A DNA stretch of 64,000 nucleotides from Flexilinea flocculi (GCF_001192795.1 NZ_DF968181.1:337475-401474); one strand, 5' to 3'; positions 27,593-38,119 are shown, numbered from the stretch's first letter. Made by a program: numbers and translations. Notes: generated by a model from the letters alone, not told the origin.

Positions 27593-29164
27593 ATGGAAAC
27601 AATACTATCGCTCTATGATAAACAAAAAAGGACATTGAATGGGACTGATACAGCAATTCGCTGGATCAATTCTTCTCTGACCTGTCAGCAGATTACCTGG
27701 GATGAAATCGAGAAGGAAAGCAATCGACGAGCTGCCTTTCTGGCGAAAAAGCAATGCCAACAAGGTGATCACGTCTTTATTTTTCTGCAATCCTCTCCGG
27801 AAATCTGGTTCTTTTTCCTCGGAGCTTTAAAGTGCGGCGCTGTCCCTTGTGTTTTATTCCCGAATTTTGGAGAGGATGCGATTCGATCCAGATTGATCAT
27901 CGGAAAGGCTGCGTATCTGATCACTGATTCATCTTTTGCAAAATTCGAAGAATTATTTCTATCGATTCCAACGATTCGTACAATTGTGTATATTGATGGT
28001 GCGGAAAAACCGCTGCCAAAACATGAAAGACTTCATCACTTTGATAGAGAATCTACCATCATCCCTGATAATTTCTTTTCAACAATCGTAAATCCGGATG
28101 ATCCTGCTTTTATGGTATTTACATCGGGATCTACCGGATTCCCGAAGGCTGTGATTCATGCGCATCGAATCGCTGAATCCATACAGCGGAGCATGCGGAA
28201 CGTACTTCAAATTGGAAAGGATGATCTGTTTTGGTGCACGGCTCATCCTGCCTGGATTACCGGAACCGTTTACAGTATTTTAGGTCCTCTGCTCTGTGGA
28301 ATCGAATCGGTACAGTATTCAGGTAATTTCCATGCAAAACGCTGGATGCCCATTCTTCAGAATCAAAGAGTAGCTGTCTGGTATTCGGCTCCAACGGCTT
28401 TTCGGTCTTTAATGCAAGAATCACCGGATTTCTACAAAGAATATGATTTCAGCGCTCTAAAAGAAATATTCAGTATTGGTGAACCATTAAATCCGGTTGT
28501 GTTTTTTTGGGGGAAAGCAATTTTCAATCGTGACATTCATGATACCTGGTTTCAGACAGAAGCTGGAACGATCCGAATTGCCAACATCCCTGGAAACGCC
28601 ATTAAACCTGGATTTATGGGAAAAGCTGTCGATGACGCTTTTCCTGTAATTCTGAATGAGCATAATCAATCAGTTCCTCCCAATGAGGTTGGCAGGTTAT
28701 GTCTTAAAGAAGGTTGGGAATCCTGCTTTATTGATTATTTTGAACAGCGATCTGCATTCGCTTCAAAATTCCAATCCGGTTATTATGAAACCGGAGATTT
28801 GGCTTATCAGGATGATGAGGGTTATTTTTGTTTTGTGGGTCGGGATGATGATGTGATTAATACTTCCGGCCATCTGGTCGGTCCCTTTGAAGTAGAAAGC
28901 GTATTGCTGTCTCAGGATGAAATCGCTGATGTCGGTGTTGTGGCAGCGCCGGATGATCTCTTGTATGAGAAAGTGGCAGCTTTCATTGTTCTTAAAAATG
29001 GTTTTATATGGAATGACAAACTGGAAAGTAAAATGCGGATTGCAGTGACCAGCCACCTATCTCCGATAGCCACGCCAAAATTATTTATCATTGTTGATGA
29101 GATCCCAAGAAATAATGCCGGCAAAATCCTGAGGAATGTGCTGCGAGAACGACTAAAAACATAG
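27593..29164 (+). CDS. AMP-forming acyl-CoA synthetase
   Basis: A 523-residue ANL-superfamily ligase that activates a carboxylate as acyl-AMP and transfers it to CoA. Visible motifs are the phosphate loop FTSGSTGFPKAVIHAH (~178-193), an aromatic/acidic motif DTWFQTEAGT (~312-321), TGDLAYQDDEGYFCFVGRDD (A8 hinge, ~401-420) and the C-terminal catalytic Lys in NNAGKILRNVL (~507-517). It is closest to the acetyl-/medium-chain group; substrate unknown. The start was chosen at 27593 because ACAGGA lies just upstream and the ATG falls 1 base after the glycosyltransferase stop. Coupling to sugar transferases is unexpected and may point to sugar or lipid acylation. Confidence 0.85.
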   Translation: METILSLYDKQKRTLNGTDTAIRWINSSLTCQQITWDEIEKESNRRAAFLAKKQCQQGDHVFIFLQSSPEIWFFFLGALKCGAVPCVLFPNFGEDAIRSRLIIGKAAYLITDSSFAKFEELFLSIPTIRTIVYIDGAEKPLPKHERLHHFDRESTIIPDNFFSTIVNPDDPAFMVFTSGSTGFPKAVIHAHRIAESIQRSMRNVLQIGKDDLFWCTAHPAWITGTVYSILGPLLCGIESVQYSGNFHAKRWMPILQNQRVAVWYSAPTAFRSLMQESPDFYKEYDFSALKEIFSIGEPLNPVVFFWGKAIFNRDIHDTWFQTEAGTIRIANIPGNAIKPGFMGKAVDDAFPVILNEHNQSVPPNEVGRLCLKEGWESCFIDYFEQRSAFASKFQSGYYETGDLAYQDDEGYFCFVGRDDDVINTSGHLVGPFEVESVLLSQDEIADVGVVAAPDDLLYEKVAAFIVLKNGFIWNDKLESKMRIAVTSHLSPIATPKLFIIVDEIPRNNAGKILRNVLRERLKT

Positions 29165-29270
29165 CAGTATGATGGCTGAGTGCTCATTGAGATGAGAATC
29201 CTGATTCATTCCACCTGAGAAAATTCTGCGCGATTTTCACTGAATCAGTCCAAATGAAAAAACATAAAAA

Positions 29271-29295
29271 ATGGCTCGATTTTATGTCGAGCCAT
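29271..29295. terminator. Bidirectional terminator between acyl-CoA synthetase and pnp
   Basis: ATGGCTCGA / TCGAGCCAT stem with a 7-base loop. On the reverse strand six T residues follow, terminating pnp. On the plus strand tttta follows, about 110 bases after the synthetase stop. Confidence 0.75.
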
Positions 29296-29319
29296 CTTTT
29301 ATTCAGTTATTTTTCGTCC

Positions 29320-31569
29320 CTATCTTTTCGGAAACGAGTCATTTCTTCTGCGATCTTTGCTTCGATCGCCTCCGCTGTGTCCACCTCCGCTACGGCCTCC
29401 GCGATCATTTCTGTCGCCGCTGCCATTTCGGCTGCCGCCTGATTTCTTTGAATCAGCGGCGATGGCTTGTTCCAGCGTCCATCCTTCCAGGACTGCCTGA
29501 CGAGAAAGTCGGATTTTGCCGTTATCATCAATTCCGGTCACCATGACGGTTAATTCGTCTCCGACTGAAACAATATCCTCGACTTTGTTGACTCTCTCAG
29601 AATCAAGCTGAGAAATGTGTACCATTCCGTCTACATTGGGAAGAATTTCGACAAAAGCGCCAAAATCTGCTGTACGGACAACTTTGCCTGTGTAAATATT
29701 GCCTAAAACTGCAGTTTCAATCATCGATAAAATCTGATCACGCGCGGTTTCAGAATCACCGGAATTCGCTGCTGAAATATAAACCAACCCATTATCATCG
29801 ATATCGATTTTTGTATTGGTATTTTCCTGTAACGCTCGTATATTTTTTCCGCCTGGTCCAATGATTGCGCCAATTTTTTCAATCGGAATCTGCACCGATG
29901 TAATTCTGGGAACGTGCGGTTTCAAGTCCGGATTGGGACGAGGAATCACTTCCAGGATTTTTTCTAAAATCAGTTTCCGTCCTTCTCTTGCCTGAGCTAA
30001 CGCTTTGGTCATGATTTCTGTGGTAATTCCACGGATCTTGATATCCATTTGCAGAGCGGTAATTCCTTTTTCTGTACCGGTCACTTTGAAATCCATATCG
30101 CCAAGATGATCTTCAGCGCCCTGAATATCTGTCAGAATGACATAATTATCACCTTCTTTGATCAATCCCATGGCGACACCGGTTACTGGTGCCTTGATCG
30201 GTACACCCGTATCCATCAATGCCAATGTCGATCCACAGACGGATGCCATCGAGCTGGAACCATTTGAGCTTAATACTTCCGAAACAAGCCGGATTGTATA
30301 AGGAAACTCTTCTTCACTTGGAATTACTGGAACTAAAGCGCGTTCAGCCAATGCACCGTGACCGATTTCTCGTCGGCTTTGTCCGCCTAACTTCTTGGTT
30401 TCGCCAGTACAAAATGGCGGGAAGTTGTAATGATGCATATACCGTTTGTTGTCAATTGGAGAAAGCGTATCGATTTCCTGGGCATCCCGAGGCGTGCCAA
30501 GGGTGGCAATTGTTAGAACCTGCGTTTCTCCGCGAGTAAATAATCCGGTTCCATGAGCCCGAGGAAGAACACCGACCTCGCACCAGATTGGACGTACTTC
30601 GGTCAAATCGCGGCCATCAGGTCGCAAATGGCGATCCAGGATTCGGCTGCGAACCACTTTTTTGTATGCCTCTTCAAAGGCTTCTGCATATTGAGCTGCT
30701 TTTTCCTCATCTTCACCGGCAAAAAATTCGATGGTATCATTTTTGAGATCTTTCAATCCATCAGCAAGTTCTGCCTTTGTATGCGGTGAATCCAGCAGGT
30801 TTTCCATTGCCAGATTATATTTTTCGAATACAGCATCGATGGATGCTGGATCAATCGAGAACCGCGTAACTTCGCGTTTTGGTTTGCCAATTTCTGCAGC
30901 CATTCGCAGCTGAGCTTCTACGAGCGGTTGAATTGCCTGGTGTCCCAAAGCAATCGCTGTAATCATATCCGCTTCACTGATCTCGTTGGATCCGGCTTCG
31001 ACCATCAAGATCGCATCACTGGTTCCGGCAATCCGCAAATCAAGGTCAGAATCCTCCATCTGAGGGTAAGTCGGGTTGATGATGTATTCGCCATTGATTC
31101 TTCCGACGCGGACTGCGCCAACTGGTCCATTCCAGGGGATATCCGAAATCATAAGAGATGCGGATGCAGCGTTGATTGCCAACACATCCAATGGATTGTC
31201 AAAATCAGCGGAAAGACTGTACAGGATGACCTGCACTTCATTGCGAATATCTTCCGAAAAAAGCGGCCGCAGAGGACGGTCAATCAGACGACTGGTTAAA
31301 ATTACATCACCAGCCGGTCTGCCTTCACGACGGAAGAATGAACCGGGGATGCGTCCGCCGGCGTACATTCTTTCTTCATATTCAACAGTTAGCGGGAAGA
31401 AATCCTGACCCTCTTTCGTTTCTGAACTCATGGTCGCAGCGGAGAAAACAACCGATTCGCCTAATTGAATCGTGACTGCTCCGCCTGCCTGTCCGGCTAA
31501 TTTTCCGGACTCAAACGTGATCGTTTTACCGCCTACTTCAGCGGTAAATTTTTTTACTTCTGGTTTCAT
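29320..31569 (-). CDS. pnp: Polyribonucleotide nucleotidyltransferase (PNPase)
   Basis: Phosphorolytic 3'-5' exoribonuclease of mRNA decay, 749 residues, normally a trimer. Two RNase PH-like halves are present: the first includes FFRREGRPAGDVILTSRLID, and the second includes RAHGTGLFTRGETQVLT and GDMDFKVTGTEKGITALQMD. A KH domain follows (VQIPIEKIGAIIGPGGKNIR, ~556-575), then an S1 domain (GNIYTGKVVRTADFGAFVEI, ~624-643). The last ~45 residues are a Gly/Arg/Ser/Asp-rich RNA-binding-like tail. It lies downstream of rpsO, the usual bacterial order, but behind a terminator. A hairpin in its leader may be a processing or autoregulatory site. Confidence 0.96.
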   Translation of the reverse strand: MKPEVKKFTAEVGGKTITFESGKLAGQAGGAVTIQLGESVVFSAATMSSETKEGQDFFPLTVEYEERMYAGGRIPGSFFRREGRPAGDVILTSRLIDRPLRPLFSEDIRNEVQVILYSLSADFDNPLDVLAINAASASLMISDIPWNGPVGAVRVGRINGEYIINPTYPQMEDSDLDLRIAGTSDAILMVEAGSNEISEADMITAIALGHQAIQPLVEAQLRMAAEIGKPKREVTRFSIDPASIDAVFEKYNLAMENLLDSPHTKAELADGLKDLKNDTIEFFAGEDEEKAAQYAEAFEEAYKKVVRSRILDRHLRPDGRDLTEVRPIWCEVGVLPRAHGTGLFTRGETQVLTIATLGTPRDAQEIDTLSPIDNKRYMHHYNFPPFCTGETKKLGGQSRREIGHGALAERALVPVIPSEEEFPYTIRLVSEVLSSNGSSSMASVCGSTLALMDTGVPIKAPVTGVAMGLIKEGDNYVILTDIQGAEDHLGDMDFKVTGTEKGITALQMDIKIRGITTEIMTKALAQAREGRKLILEKILEVIPRPNPDLKPHVPRITSVQIPIEKIGAIIGPGGKNIRALQENTNTKIDIDDNGLVYISAANSGDSETARDQILSMIETAVLGNIYTGKVVRTADFGAFVEILPNVDGMVHISQLDSERVNKVEDIVSVGDELTVMVTGIDDNGKIRLSRQAVLEGWTLEQAIAADSKKSGGSRNGSGDRNDRGGRSGGGHSGGDRSKDRRRNDSFPKR

Positions 31570-31634
31570 TCTTTATCCTATTTCTCTCGTTTGGTCAGGG
31601 ACTGAAAACAGACGGGAAGATCATTAAACTATAT

Positions 31635-31671
31635 AACATCCTGAATTTCTAACCATGAATTCAAGGATGTT
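31635..31671 (-). promoter_or_regulatory. Leader hairpin upstream of pnp
   Basis: On the reverse strand AACATCCTTGAATTC pairs with GAAATTCAGGATGTT apart from a bulge, about 65 bases before the pnp start. By analogy with other bacteria, where PNPase autoregulates at a cleaved leader hairpin, this is a candidate control site. The analogy is inference. Confidence 0.4.
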
Positions 31672-31750
31672 TTCGAAATTCCAATCTAATTTCAATGCCT
31701 AACCGAAACGAGGCACCAAATTTTCAGGGGAAAACCCCTGGAGTTTAAAA

Positions 31751-31782
31751 AAGAGCAGATATTTGAAATTTTATCTGCTCTT
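31751..31782 (-). terminator. rpsO terminator
   Basis: Eleven-base-pair stem AAGAGCAGATA / TATCTGCTCTT followed by T residues on the reverse strand, 14 bases after the rpsO stop. A second small GC stem, aggggaaaacccct, lies just beyond at about 31728-31741. Read-through into pnp may still occur. Confidence 0.75.
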
Positions 31783-31795
31783 TCATCTCATAAAA

Positions 31796-32068
31796 CTATT
31801 TTAGACGCAGTCCGAGTTTTTCATTCAACGCAACGTAACTGGCATAATTTGATCGGCGTAAATAAGCCAGCAGCCGGCGTCTGTGTCCGACCATTTTTAA
31901 AAGTCCGCGACGCGATGATTCATCGTTTTTATTGGAACGAAGATGCTGCGTCAAATCAGCAATTCGCTTCGTTAACATGGCAATCTGTACTTCTACCGAG
32001 CCAGTATCGCCTTCGTGTTTTCCGAAATTATTCGAAAATTCCTGTTTTTGTTCCTTTGTCAAAGCCAT
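31796..32068 (-). CDS. rpsO: 30S ribosomal protein S15
   Basis: Primary 16S-binding small-subunit protein of 90 residues. The match is plain: [35 protein letters not shown], then [28 protein letters not shown]. The start was placed at MALTKEQ because GGAG lies eight bases upstream and family members begin here; a frame 13 codons longer lacks support. It is followed by a terminator and then pnp. Confidence 0.97.
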   Translation of the reverse strand: MALTKEQKQEFSNNFGKHEGDTGSVEVQIAMLTKRIADLTQHLRSNKNDESSRRGLLKMVGHRRRLLAYLRRSNYASYVALNEKLGLRLK

Positions 32069-32179
32069 GACATTGCTCCTGATAAAATATTTTTTGCAAG
32101 TCTCCATTCTTCAAGGGATTCCTGAAGAAGGACCAGTCAATAGCCATTAGTATACCATAAAAAGGCGGCAGACTTATTA

Positions 32180-32290
32180 CAGCCCGGCAATTCGAAATAT
32201 TGACTTGCTATTTGAATAAAAATATCAAAACAACTAAGAAACCTCCCCATATTTCAATTCAGCTAATCTACAAATGGGGAAAATAACTGA
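32180..32290. repeat. Degenerate copy of dispersed intergenic repeat
   Basis: The spacer between rpsO and the HEAT-repeat gene holds attcgaaatattgacttgct at about 32191-32210, then atttgaata and cccatatttcaattcagct at about 32247-32265. These are the two family ends in order. The centre has no long hairpin, so this is a decayed or hairpin-less copy. The rest of the 312-base gap (32069-32380) shows nothing else. Confidence 0.55.
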
Positions 32291-32380
32291 TACTCGATAA
32301 CAGATGATTCGGTCTTGACGAATTGGATTGAATGCCAATAAAAATAATAAAAATAATCTGAAAGAGATATTACCATTTCC

Positions 32381-33190
32381 TCACTTAATGGGATGATTTC
32401 GCAATACTGTCTGAATCGACTGTCTGGTTGATTCGGGGAAATAAGGCAGCAGTTTTCTGGCTGTTCGAATGATTGGTTTGGATGGTTCCTGTTCCAGTTT
32501 CTGACGAACAAAAAAAATTGTTTCTATTTCAGATTTTTCCAATAAAGCCAGCAATAGATCAAAAAGATCAGACTGTAAAACCGGCGGTGTTTTCGGCAGG
32601 ATGCCTTCCAGCGTGTGAAAAATTCCGGGGAGGTTGATATAGGAAGGTTCTTCTGCCAGAATGATCAGTGCTTTCAATCCGATTGATTGGTCTTTTAAGA
32701 ATGTGCTTTGACACCATTCTTTTGCTTTTTCCAATAGTTTGTCTGGTTCATTTCTGCGAATGGTCAATGTTGCGTTCAGTAAAATCGTTTTTTCTGAGTA
32801 AACTTCGGAGGGTTCTTTTGCCCATTGTTCAATTCTTTGGAAAACCTCTTGTTGATGATCCAGTGGAATGTTCCCCAACATCTTAAATGCGACAATGTGC
32901 ATTTCATTGTTAGGGTCTTTCCATAAAAAGTCACAATTATTCAACGCCGCCTGTGGATGCTCACGAACAGTCTGATAAAGATCTACTTCCAAAGCGCGTA
33001 AAACTAGCGGTGGGACATGCAACTCTGATGATTGAATTGAAGAAGCTGCACCTTTTCCGGGTTTATACGAAAGATTCGAATACTGTTCGATTAACTTTTT
33101 CAAGTCTTTTCGGAAAGCTTCCGGATCCATAAAAGTCCAGAGAAGAGCATTGATTTGTTTTTTTAATTGAAGAAGATTTACAGCTGTCAT
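32381..33190 (-). CDS. HEAT-repeat protein, possibly DNA alkylation repair-like
   Basis: An all-helical cytosolic protein of 269 residues. The helical-pair layout and stretches such as VPPLVLRALEVDLYQTVREH, then LWKDPNNEMHIVAFKMLGNI, are reminiscent of AlkD-like HEAT repeat glycosylases. The typical catalytic Trp/Asp positions cannot be assigned by eye, so it may be a non-catalytic HEAT scaffold. No good Shine-Dalgarno precedes the ATG, and a start 20 codons later is possible. It lies behind the proS terminator on the same strand. Confidence 0.5.
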   Translation of the reverse strand: MTAVNLLQLKKQINALLWTFMDPEAFRKDLKKLIEQYSNLSYKPGKGAASSIQSSELHVPPLVLRALEVDLYQTVREHPQAALNNCDFLWKDPNNEMHIVAFKMLGNIPLDHQQEVFQRIEQWAKEPSEVYSEKTILLNATLTIRRNEPDKLLEKAKEWCQSTFLKDQSIGLKALIILAEEPSYINLPGIFHTLEGILPKTPPVLQSDLFDLLLALLEKSEIETIFFVRQKLEQEPSKPIIRTARKLLPYFPESTRQSIQTVLRNHPIK

Positions 33191-33202
33191 AAGAAAAATA
33201 AA

Positions 33203-33238
33203 AACTGCTGCAGTCAGTTTTCTCTTTCTGCAGCAGTT
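33203..33238 (-). terminator. proS terminator
   Basis: Perfect 11-bp stem AACTGCTGCAG / CTGCAGCAGTT with a T-run on the reverse strand, seven bases after the proS stop codon. Confidence 0.82.
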
Positions 33239-33244
33239 CCCGAA

Positions 33245-34693
<1,449 letters not shown>

Positions 34694-34749
34694 TTATTCT
34701 TTGAATTTTCAAACCATTATACTTTCAATTTGATCAGCGGATTTACTGT

Positions 34750-34880
34750 CTTAATTCGAAACATGAAAAGAATTCATAGTTGTTCCAATGGTTTTACGAG
34801 AAGCGCAAAACCATTGGAACAACAAATTTCCATTCTTTATTCGAAAAGTCAATCGAAATTTCAAATCGATGATTTTTCAT
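34750..34880. repeat. Dispersed hairpin element copy C
   Basis: Arms 34779-34795 (GTTGTTCCAATGGTTTT) and 34807-34823 pair perfectly over 17 bp around the loop acgagaagcgc. The left end shows taattcgaaacatgaaaag. The right end shows tattcgaaaagtcaatcg then aaatttcaaatcgatg. This is one of the best-preserved copies. The rest of the 299-base gap before the small acidic gene shows nothing else. Confidence 0.82.
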
Positions 34881-34992
34881 CCATATCGCACGGATTGTTT
34901 GAAATATCGACAAGAGTCTGGTATCAGCCTGCTGAAAATCTTCAAGTATGCCGAAATTTTTTAATGATTCGGATAACCAATAACGAGTTTTA

Positions 34993-35199
34993 TTATTTTA
35001 GTATTTCCAGCGCGAATTGAGCCGATTTGACTTGTTCAGCGTACCATCCGCTTTCTGAGGTCATTTTTTGAAGATGTTCTATACAGAGTTTTTGAATGGC
35101 TGGCGGGACCGTCAGAAATGCATTCATTATTTCTTCCGGATTTCGTGAAAAGATGGCAGCCCAGAACTGTTCTAATTGTTCTTCTTCCTGATTATCCAT
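34993..35199 (-). CDS. Small acidic helical protein
   Basis: A 68-residue protein of unknown function: MDNQEEEQLEQFWAAIFSRN, then PEEIMNAFLTVPPAIQKLCI and a final EHLQKMTSESGWYAEQVKSA-type stretch. It is acidic, probably all-helical, with no membrane segment and one Cys. AAGGAAAA lies just before the ATG, supporting translation. Composition is protein-like, with Trp, aromatic and charged residues spaced as in helices. It stands between two hairpin-element copies and is transcribed away from the aminotransferase gene. Confidence 0.6.
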   Translation of the reverse strand: MDNQEEEQLEQFWAAIFSRNPEEIMNAFLTVPPAIQKLCIEHLQKMTSESGWYAEQVKSAQFALEILK

Positions 35200-35254
35200 G
35201 TTTTTTTCCTTTTGTTATTTTCCAATTATGCTGAATTTTACCATTGGAAAAAAT

Positions 35255-35400
35255 TTATTCATCAGGACCCAGCACTTCGAAATATGGGAAGGGTTCATTG
35301 TTGTTGAAATGCTTTTGAGCCTTACGCAAAAATATTTCAACAATATTTTTTTTGATTCAAATAGTAAGCTGATATTTGAATTACTGTTTTTTTCAGGATA
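35255..35400. repeat. Dispersed hairpin element copy D
   Basis: Arms 35301-35316 (TTGTTGAAATGCTTTT) and 35328-35343 pair with two imperfections around the loop gagccttacgc. Flanks are acttcgaaatatgggaagg on the left and gatatttgaattactg on the right, matching the family ends. It lies in the divergent spacer. Confidence 0.78.
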
Positions 35401-35452
35401 CCAAAATTTCATGATATAAAAAGGAGGATGTTTGATTTTCTGGAGGAACTTT

Positions 35453-36622
35453 ATGAATCGTTTTCAATCTCGCAAAATGACTCAGATGTCGCAGTCTGAA
35501 ATTAGAAATATGTCGCTGGAATGTGCACGAGTGGGGGGAATTAATCTTTCCCAGGGTATATGTGATCTTAAGCTGCCGGATATTCTGGCAGGCAGCGCGT
35601 ATCAGGCCATATTGGACGATCATAATCACTATACGCGGTTTGACGGTATTGATTTACTGCGGGAGCAAATTGCGCAAAAATCAATGAAATTTAACCATAT
35701 ACAGGTTGATGCTAAAAAAAATATTATTGTCAGTGCTGGTGCCACTGGCGCCTTCTATAGCGCCTGTTTTGCACTGTTAAACCCGGGCGATGAGATGATC
35801 CTTTTTGAACCCTATTATGGATATCACGAAGCCACTCTGATCGCGTTGGATATTGTTCCTGTATATGCGACATTAACTCCTCCGGAATGGGACATTCACT
35901 TTGACCAATTAGAATCACTGATCACTGAGAAAACAAAAGCCATTTTGATCAATACACCGTCGAATCCATGTGGTAAGGTCTTCTCAGCAGATGAATTGGA
36001 GAAGATAGCCGATTTTGCAATTGAGAAGGATTTATTGATATTTACCGATGAGATTTATGAATATATTACCTATGACGGAAAACAGCATGTCAGTTTAGGA
36101 AGCCTGAAGAACGCTGCTGAACGGACGGTTACGGTTTCCGGCTATTCGAAGACTTTCAGCATTACCGGCTGGAGAATCGGGTATACAATCGCCGATGAGG
36201 CAATGACTGCATTGATTGGCAGCGCCAATGACCTTATCTACGTCTGTGCCCCGGCTCCCTTGCAACATGCGGTAGCGGCTGCTATCTCCAATTTAACGGA
36301 TGATTTCTATGCAGAAATGCGCATAGGCTATCAACAAAAAAGAGATTTGTTTTGCGGAATGCTGTCAGATGTCGGACTGACTCCCTATGTTCCACAGGGT
36401 GCCTATTATGTACTGGCTGATATGTCAAAAATCCCCGGTGAAAACAGCAAGGATAAGGCGATGTGGTTCCTAAAAGAAACTGGAATTGCATCCGTTCCAG
36501 GTGAAGCATTTTATAAAGACACAGTCGGAAAAACGCTTGCCCGGTTCTGTTTTGCCAAAGATATCCATATGATTGAAAAAGCGTGTGACTTAATTAAAAC
36601 AAATTCGAAAAAATGGTTATGA
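35453..36622 (+). CDS. Class I/II pyridoxal-phosphate aminotransferase
   Basis: A 389-residue fold-type I aminotransferase, cytosolic. Visible are the N-terminal INLSQGICDLKLPD, SAGATGAFYSACFALLNPGD (cofactor phosphate region), NTPSNPCGKVF (~170-180), DEIYEYITYDG (Asp that contacts the pyridine N) and the Schiff-base Lys in VSGYSKTFSITGWRIGY. A terminal Arg in TLARFCFAKD binds the substrate carboxylate. TGGAGG seven bases before ATG 35453 sets the start; a TTG at 35432 behind AAGGAGG is an alternative. It could act on aspartate, kynurenine or methionine-type substrates; the specific one is unknown. Confidence 0.88.
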   Translation: MNRFQSRKMTQMSQSEIRNMSLECARVGGINLSQGICDLKLPDILAGSAYQAILDDHNHYTRFDGIDLLREQIAQKSMKFNHIQVDAKKNIIVSAGATGAFYSACFALLNPGDEMILFEPYYGYHEATLIALDIVPVYATLTPPEWDIHFDQLESLITEKTKAILINTPSNPCGKVFSADELEKIADFAIEKDLLIFTDEIYEYITYDGKQHVSLGSLKNAAERTVTVSGYSKTFSITGWRIGYTIADEAMTALIGSANDLIYVCAPAPLQHAVAAAISNLTDDFYAEMRIGYQQKRDLFCGMLSDVGLTPYVPQGAYYVLADMSKIPGENSKDKAMWFLKETGIASVPGEAFYKDTVGKTLARFCFAKDIHMIEKACDLIKTNSKKWL

Positions 36623-36656
36623 GTCAACCACTTTTTTAAACAAATCGATTAGCGAA

Positions 36657-36718
36657 AAAGGATTGTTGATCAGTTATTTGAGTAATACGACGAAAGAATA
36701 AACAATCAATAATCCTTT
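36657..36718. repeat. Dispersed hairpin element copy E
   Basis: Outer arms AAAGGATTGTTGAT (36657-36670) and ATCAATAATCCTTT (36705-36718) pair with one G-U. A second inner stem, TTATT/AATAA, closes a loop containing tgagtaatacgacgaaag. The right flank catatttcgaac matches the family end. It lies about 35 bases after the aminotransferase stop. Confidence 0.65.
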
Positions 36719-36815
36719 CCATATTTCGAACAAACGATAAAAAAATTACACATCGAATACTGAAAATGGAATTATATTTTCATAAAAAATTACTGGTATT
36801 CATCTATATAATCAT

Positions 36816-36843
36816 TTTAAATCTATTTAAATCTATTTAAATC
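36816..36843 (+). repeat. Ten-base tandem repeat upstream of patatin gene
   Basis: The unit atctatttaa occurs twice in full with partial units either side (ttttaaatctatttaaatc...). It ends about 15 bases before the ATG, directly next to the AAGGAAG ribosome-binding site. Copy-number change here would alter leader spacing. Confidence 0.7.
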
Positions 36844-36857
36844 ATAAGGAAGTACTC

Positions 36858-38024
36858 ATGGAAGACGGTTACGGATTGGTGCTTTCAGGCGGCGGAACAA
36901 AGGGTGCCTATGAAGTTGGCGCCTGGAAAGCGTTGAAAAAGATGAATATTCCCATTTCAGCAATTGTGGGAACATCGATTGGAGCAATTAACGGTGCATT
37001 GATGCTTCAGGATGATCAGCGAAAAATTGAAAGAATATATTCGAAGATTCAAATGTCTGATATCTTTGAAACCAGTGAAGCTATCGACCCGTCAAAAAGT
37101 TTATTCAGTCTGGACAATATACGCGGCTTGATCAAAGAGTATGTTTTGCAACGAGGATTGGACACAGCCCCTTTGGAAAAAATGATCCGGACGAATATCG
37201 ATTTGGACAAAATCTATCAATCAGAAATCGACTTTGGTATTGTCACTTATTCCATTAAAGAATTAACTGCAATTGAAAGATTTAAAAATGAAATACCTAA
37301 AGAAGAAATGGTTAAATTTTTATTAGCTTCTGCGAGTTTCCCGATTTTCAAACCTCAAAAATTGGAAGGGAAGCGGTTTATTGACGGTGGTGTTTATGAT
37401 AATATGCCGATTAATATGCTGCTGAAAAAAGGATATAAAAAAATAATCGTAATCGATATTGCGGGGATGGGGATTCGCAGAAAACTTGAGAAAAATCAGG
37501 ATGTTTACGTGAAAATGATTCGCTGCAGCGAGGATTTAGGCGGAACCTTTGATTTTGATCAGGAAAGAATTCAACGAAATCTCAAGATGGGTTATCTGGA
37601 CACATTACGCGCATTCCAAAAACTTCAGGGTCACTATTATTTCTTTTCTCCGAGATCTTTTCGTCAACTATTAGAAAATTTTAACCTGGATGTAATTTAT
37701 GGCCTCGAAACTGCGGCAAAAATATATAGTCTTGACCGTTATAAAATTTATACAGCAGATGAATTCTTAAAGACATTGATGGAATCGCATGCGAATGCGC
37801 AAAAACGATATAAAAGTTTACGCAATAAAGCTATGCTGGGAAAATTGGTTCAAAATCCTCGGAAAATTCCAGAAATGCTGGATAATGGTCTGATTGTAGT
37901 CTGGTTTGAAGAAATGATTGAAACCTGGCCAGGTCAGGAATTCAGCCGGATTGCAAAAATGTTTGACGAATATACATTAGCCGGCACTGCGATGATTGAA
38001 TTGCAGAATTATTTGCTGGAATAA
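36858..38024 (+). CDS. Patatin-like phospholipase
   Basis: A 388-residue lipid acyl hydrolase with a Ser-Asp dyad. The oxyanion motif is GGGTKGAYEVGAW (residues ~10-22), the nucleophile elbow is GTSIGAING (GxSxG, ~40-48), and the catalytic Asp is in DGGVYDNMP (~174-182). All key residues are intact. No signal peptide is visible, so it is probably cytosolic or peripherally bound to membrane. The C-terminal ~200 residues are helical and unassigned. AAGGAAG precedes the ATG. A bidirectional terminator follows. Substrate unknown. Confidence 0.88.
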   Translation: MEDGYGLVLSGGGTKGAYEVGAWKALKKMNIPISAIVGTSIGAINGALMLQDDQRKIERIYSKIQMSDIFETSEAIDPSKSLFSLDNIRGLIKEYVLQRGLDTAPLEKMIRTNIDLDKIYQSEIDFGIVTYSIKELTAIERFKNEIPKEEMVKFLLASASFPIFKPQKLEGKRFIDGGVYDNMPINMLLKKGYKKIIVIDIAGMGIRRKLEKNQDVYVKMIRCSEDLGGTFDFDQERIQRNLKMGYLDTLRAFQKLQGHYYFFSPRSFRQLLENFNLDVIYGLETAAKIYSLDRYKIYTADEFLKTLMESHANAQKRYKSLRNKAMLGKLVQNPRKIPEMLDNGLIVVWFEEMIETWPGQEFSRIAKMFDEYTLAGTAMIELQNYLLE

Positions 38025-38044
38025 CGAGTTAATCGATATTTTAA

Positions 38045-38100
38045 CGAACCTTTCGAAAAAAGCACATTGAGTAAACTTCTGCTTTATTTCGAATTACTTA
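38045..38100. repeat. Fragments of dispersed intergenic repeat
   Basis: tttcgaaaaaagcac at about 38053 and tttatttcgaattactta at about 38083 match the family ends without a central hairpin. They lie between the patatin stop and the shared terminator. Confidence 0.4.
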
Positions 38101-38119
38101 GGAATTATCAAAGATAAAA

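Noticed and set aside
31570-31795. Extra small gene between rpsO and pnp
   Set aside because: The region contains two hairpins but no frame with a start and ribosome-binding site.
34779-34823. Integron attC sites
   Set aside because: The hairpins vary in sequence with conserved loops, but lack the R/L box pattern of attC and lie singly between unrelated genes. No integrase is seen.
35428-35500. Possible 23-codon leader peptide (MFDFLEELYE) before the aminotransferase
   Set aside because: AAGGAGG lies too close to its ATG, and no attenuator-like structure follows. The better reading is alternative starts of the aminotransferase.
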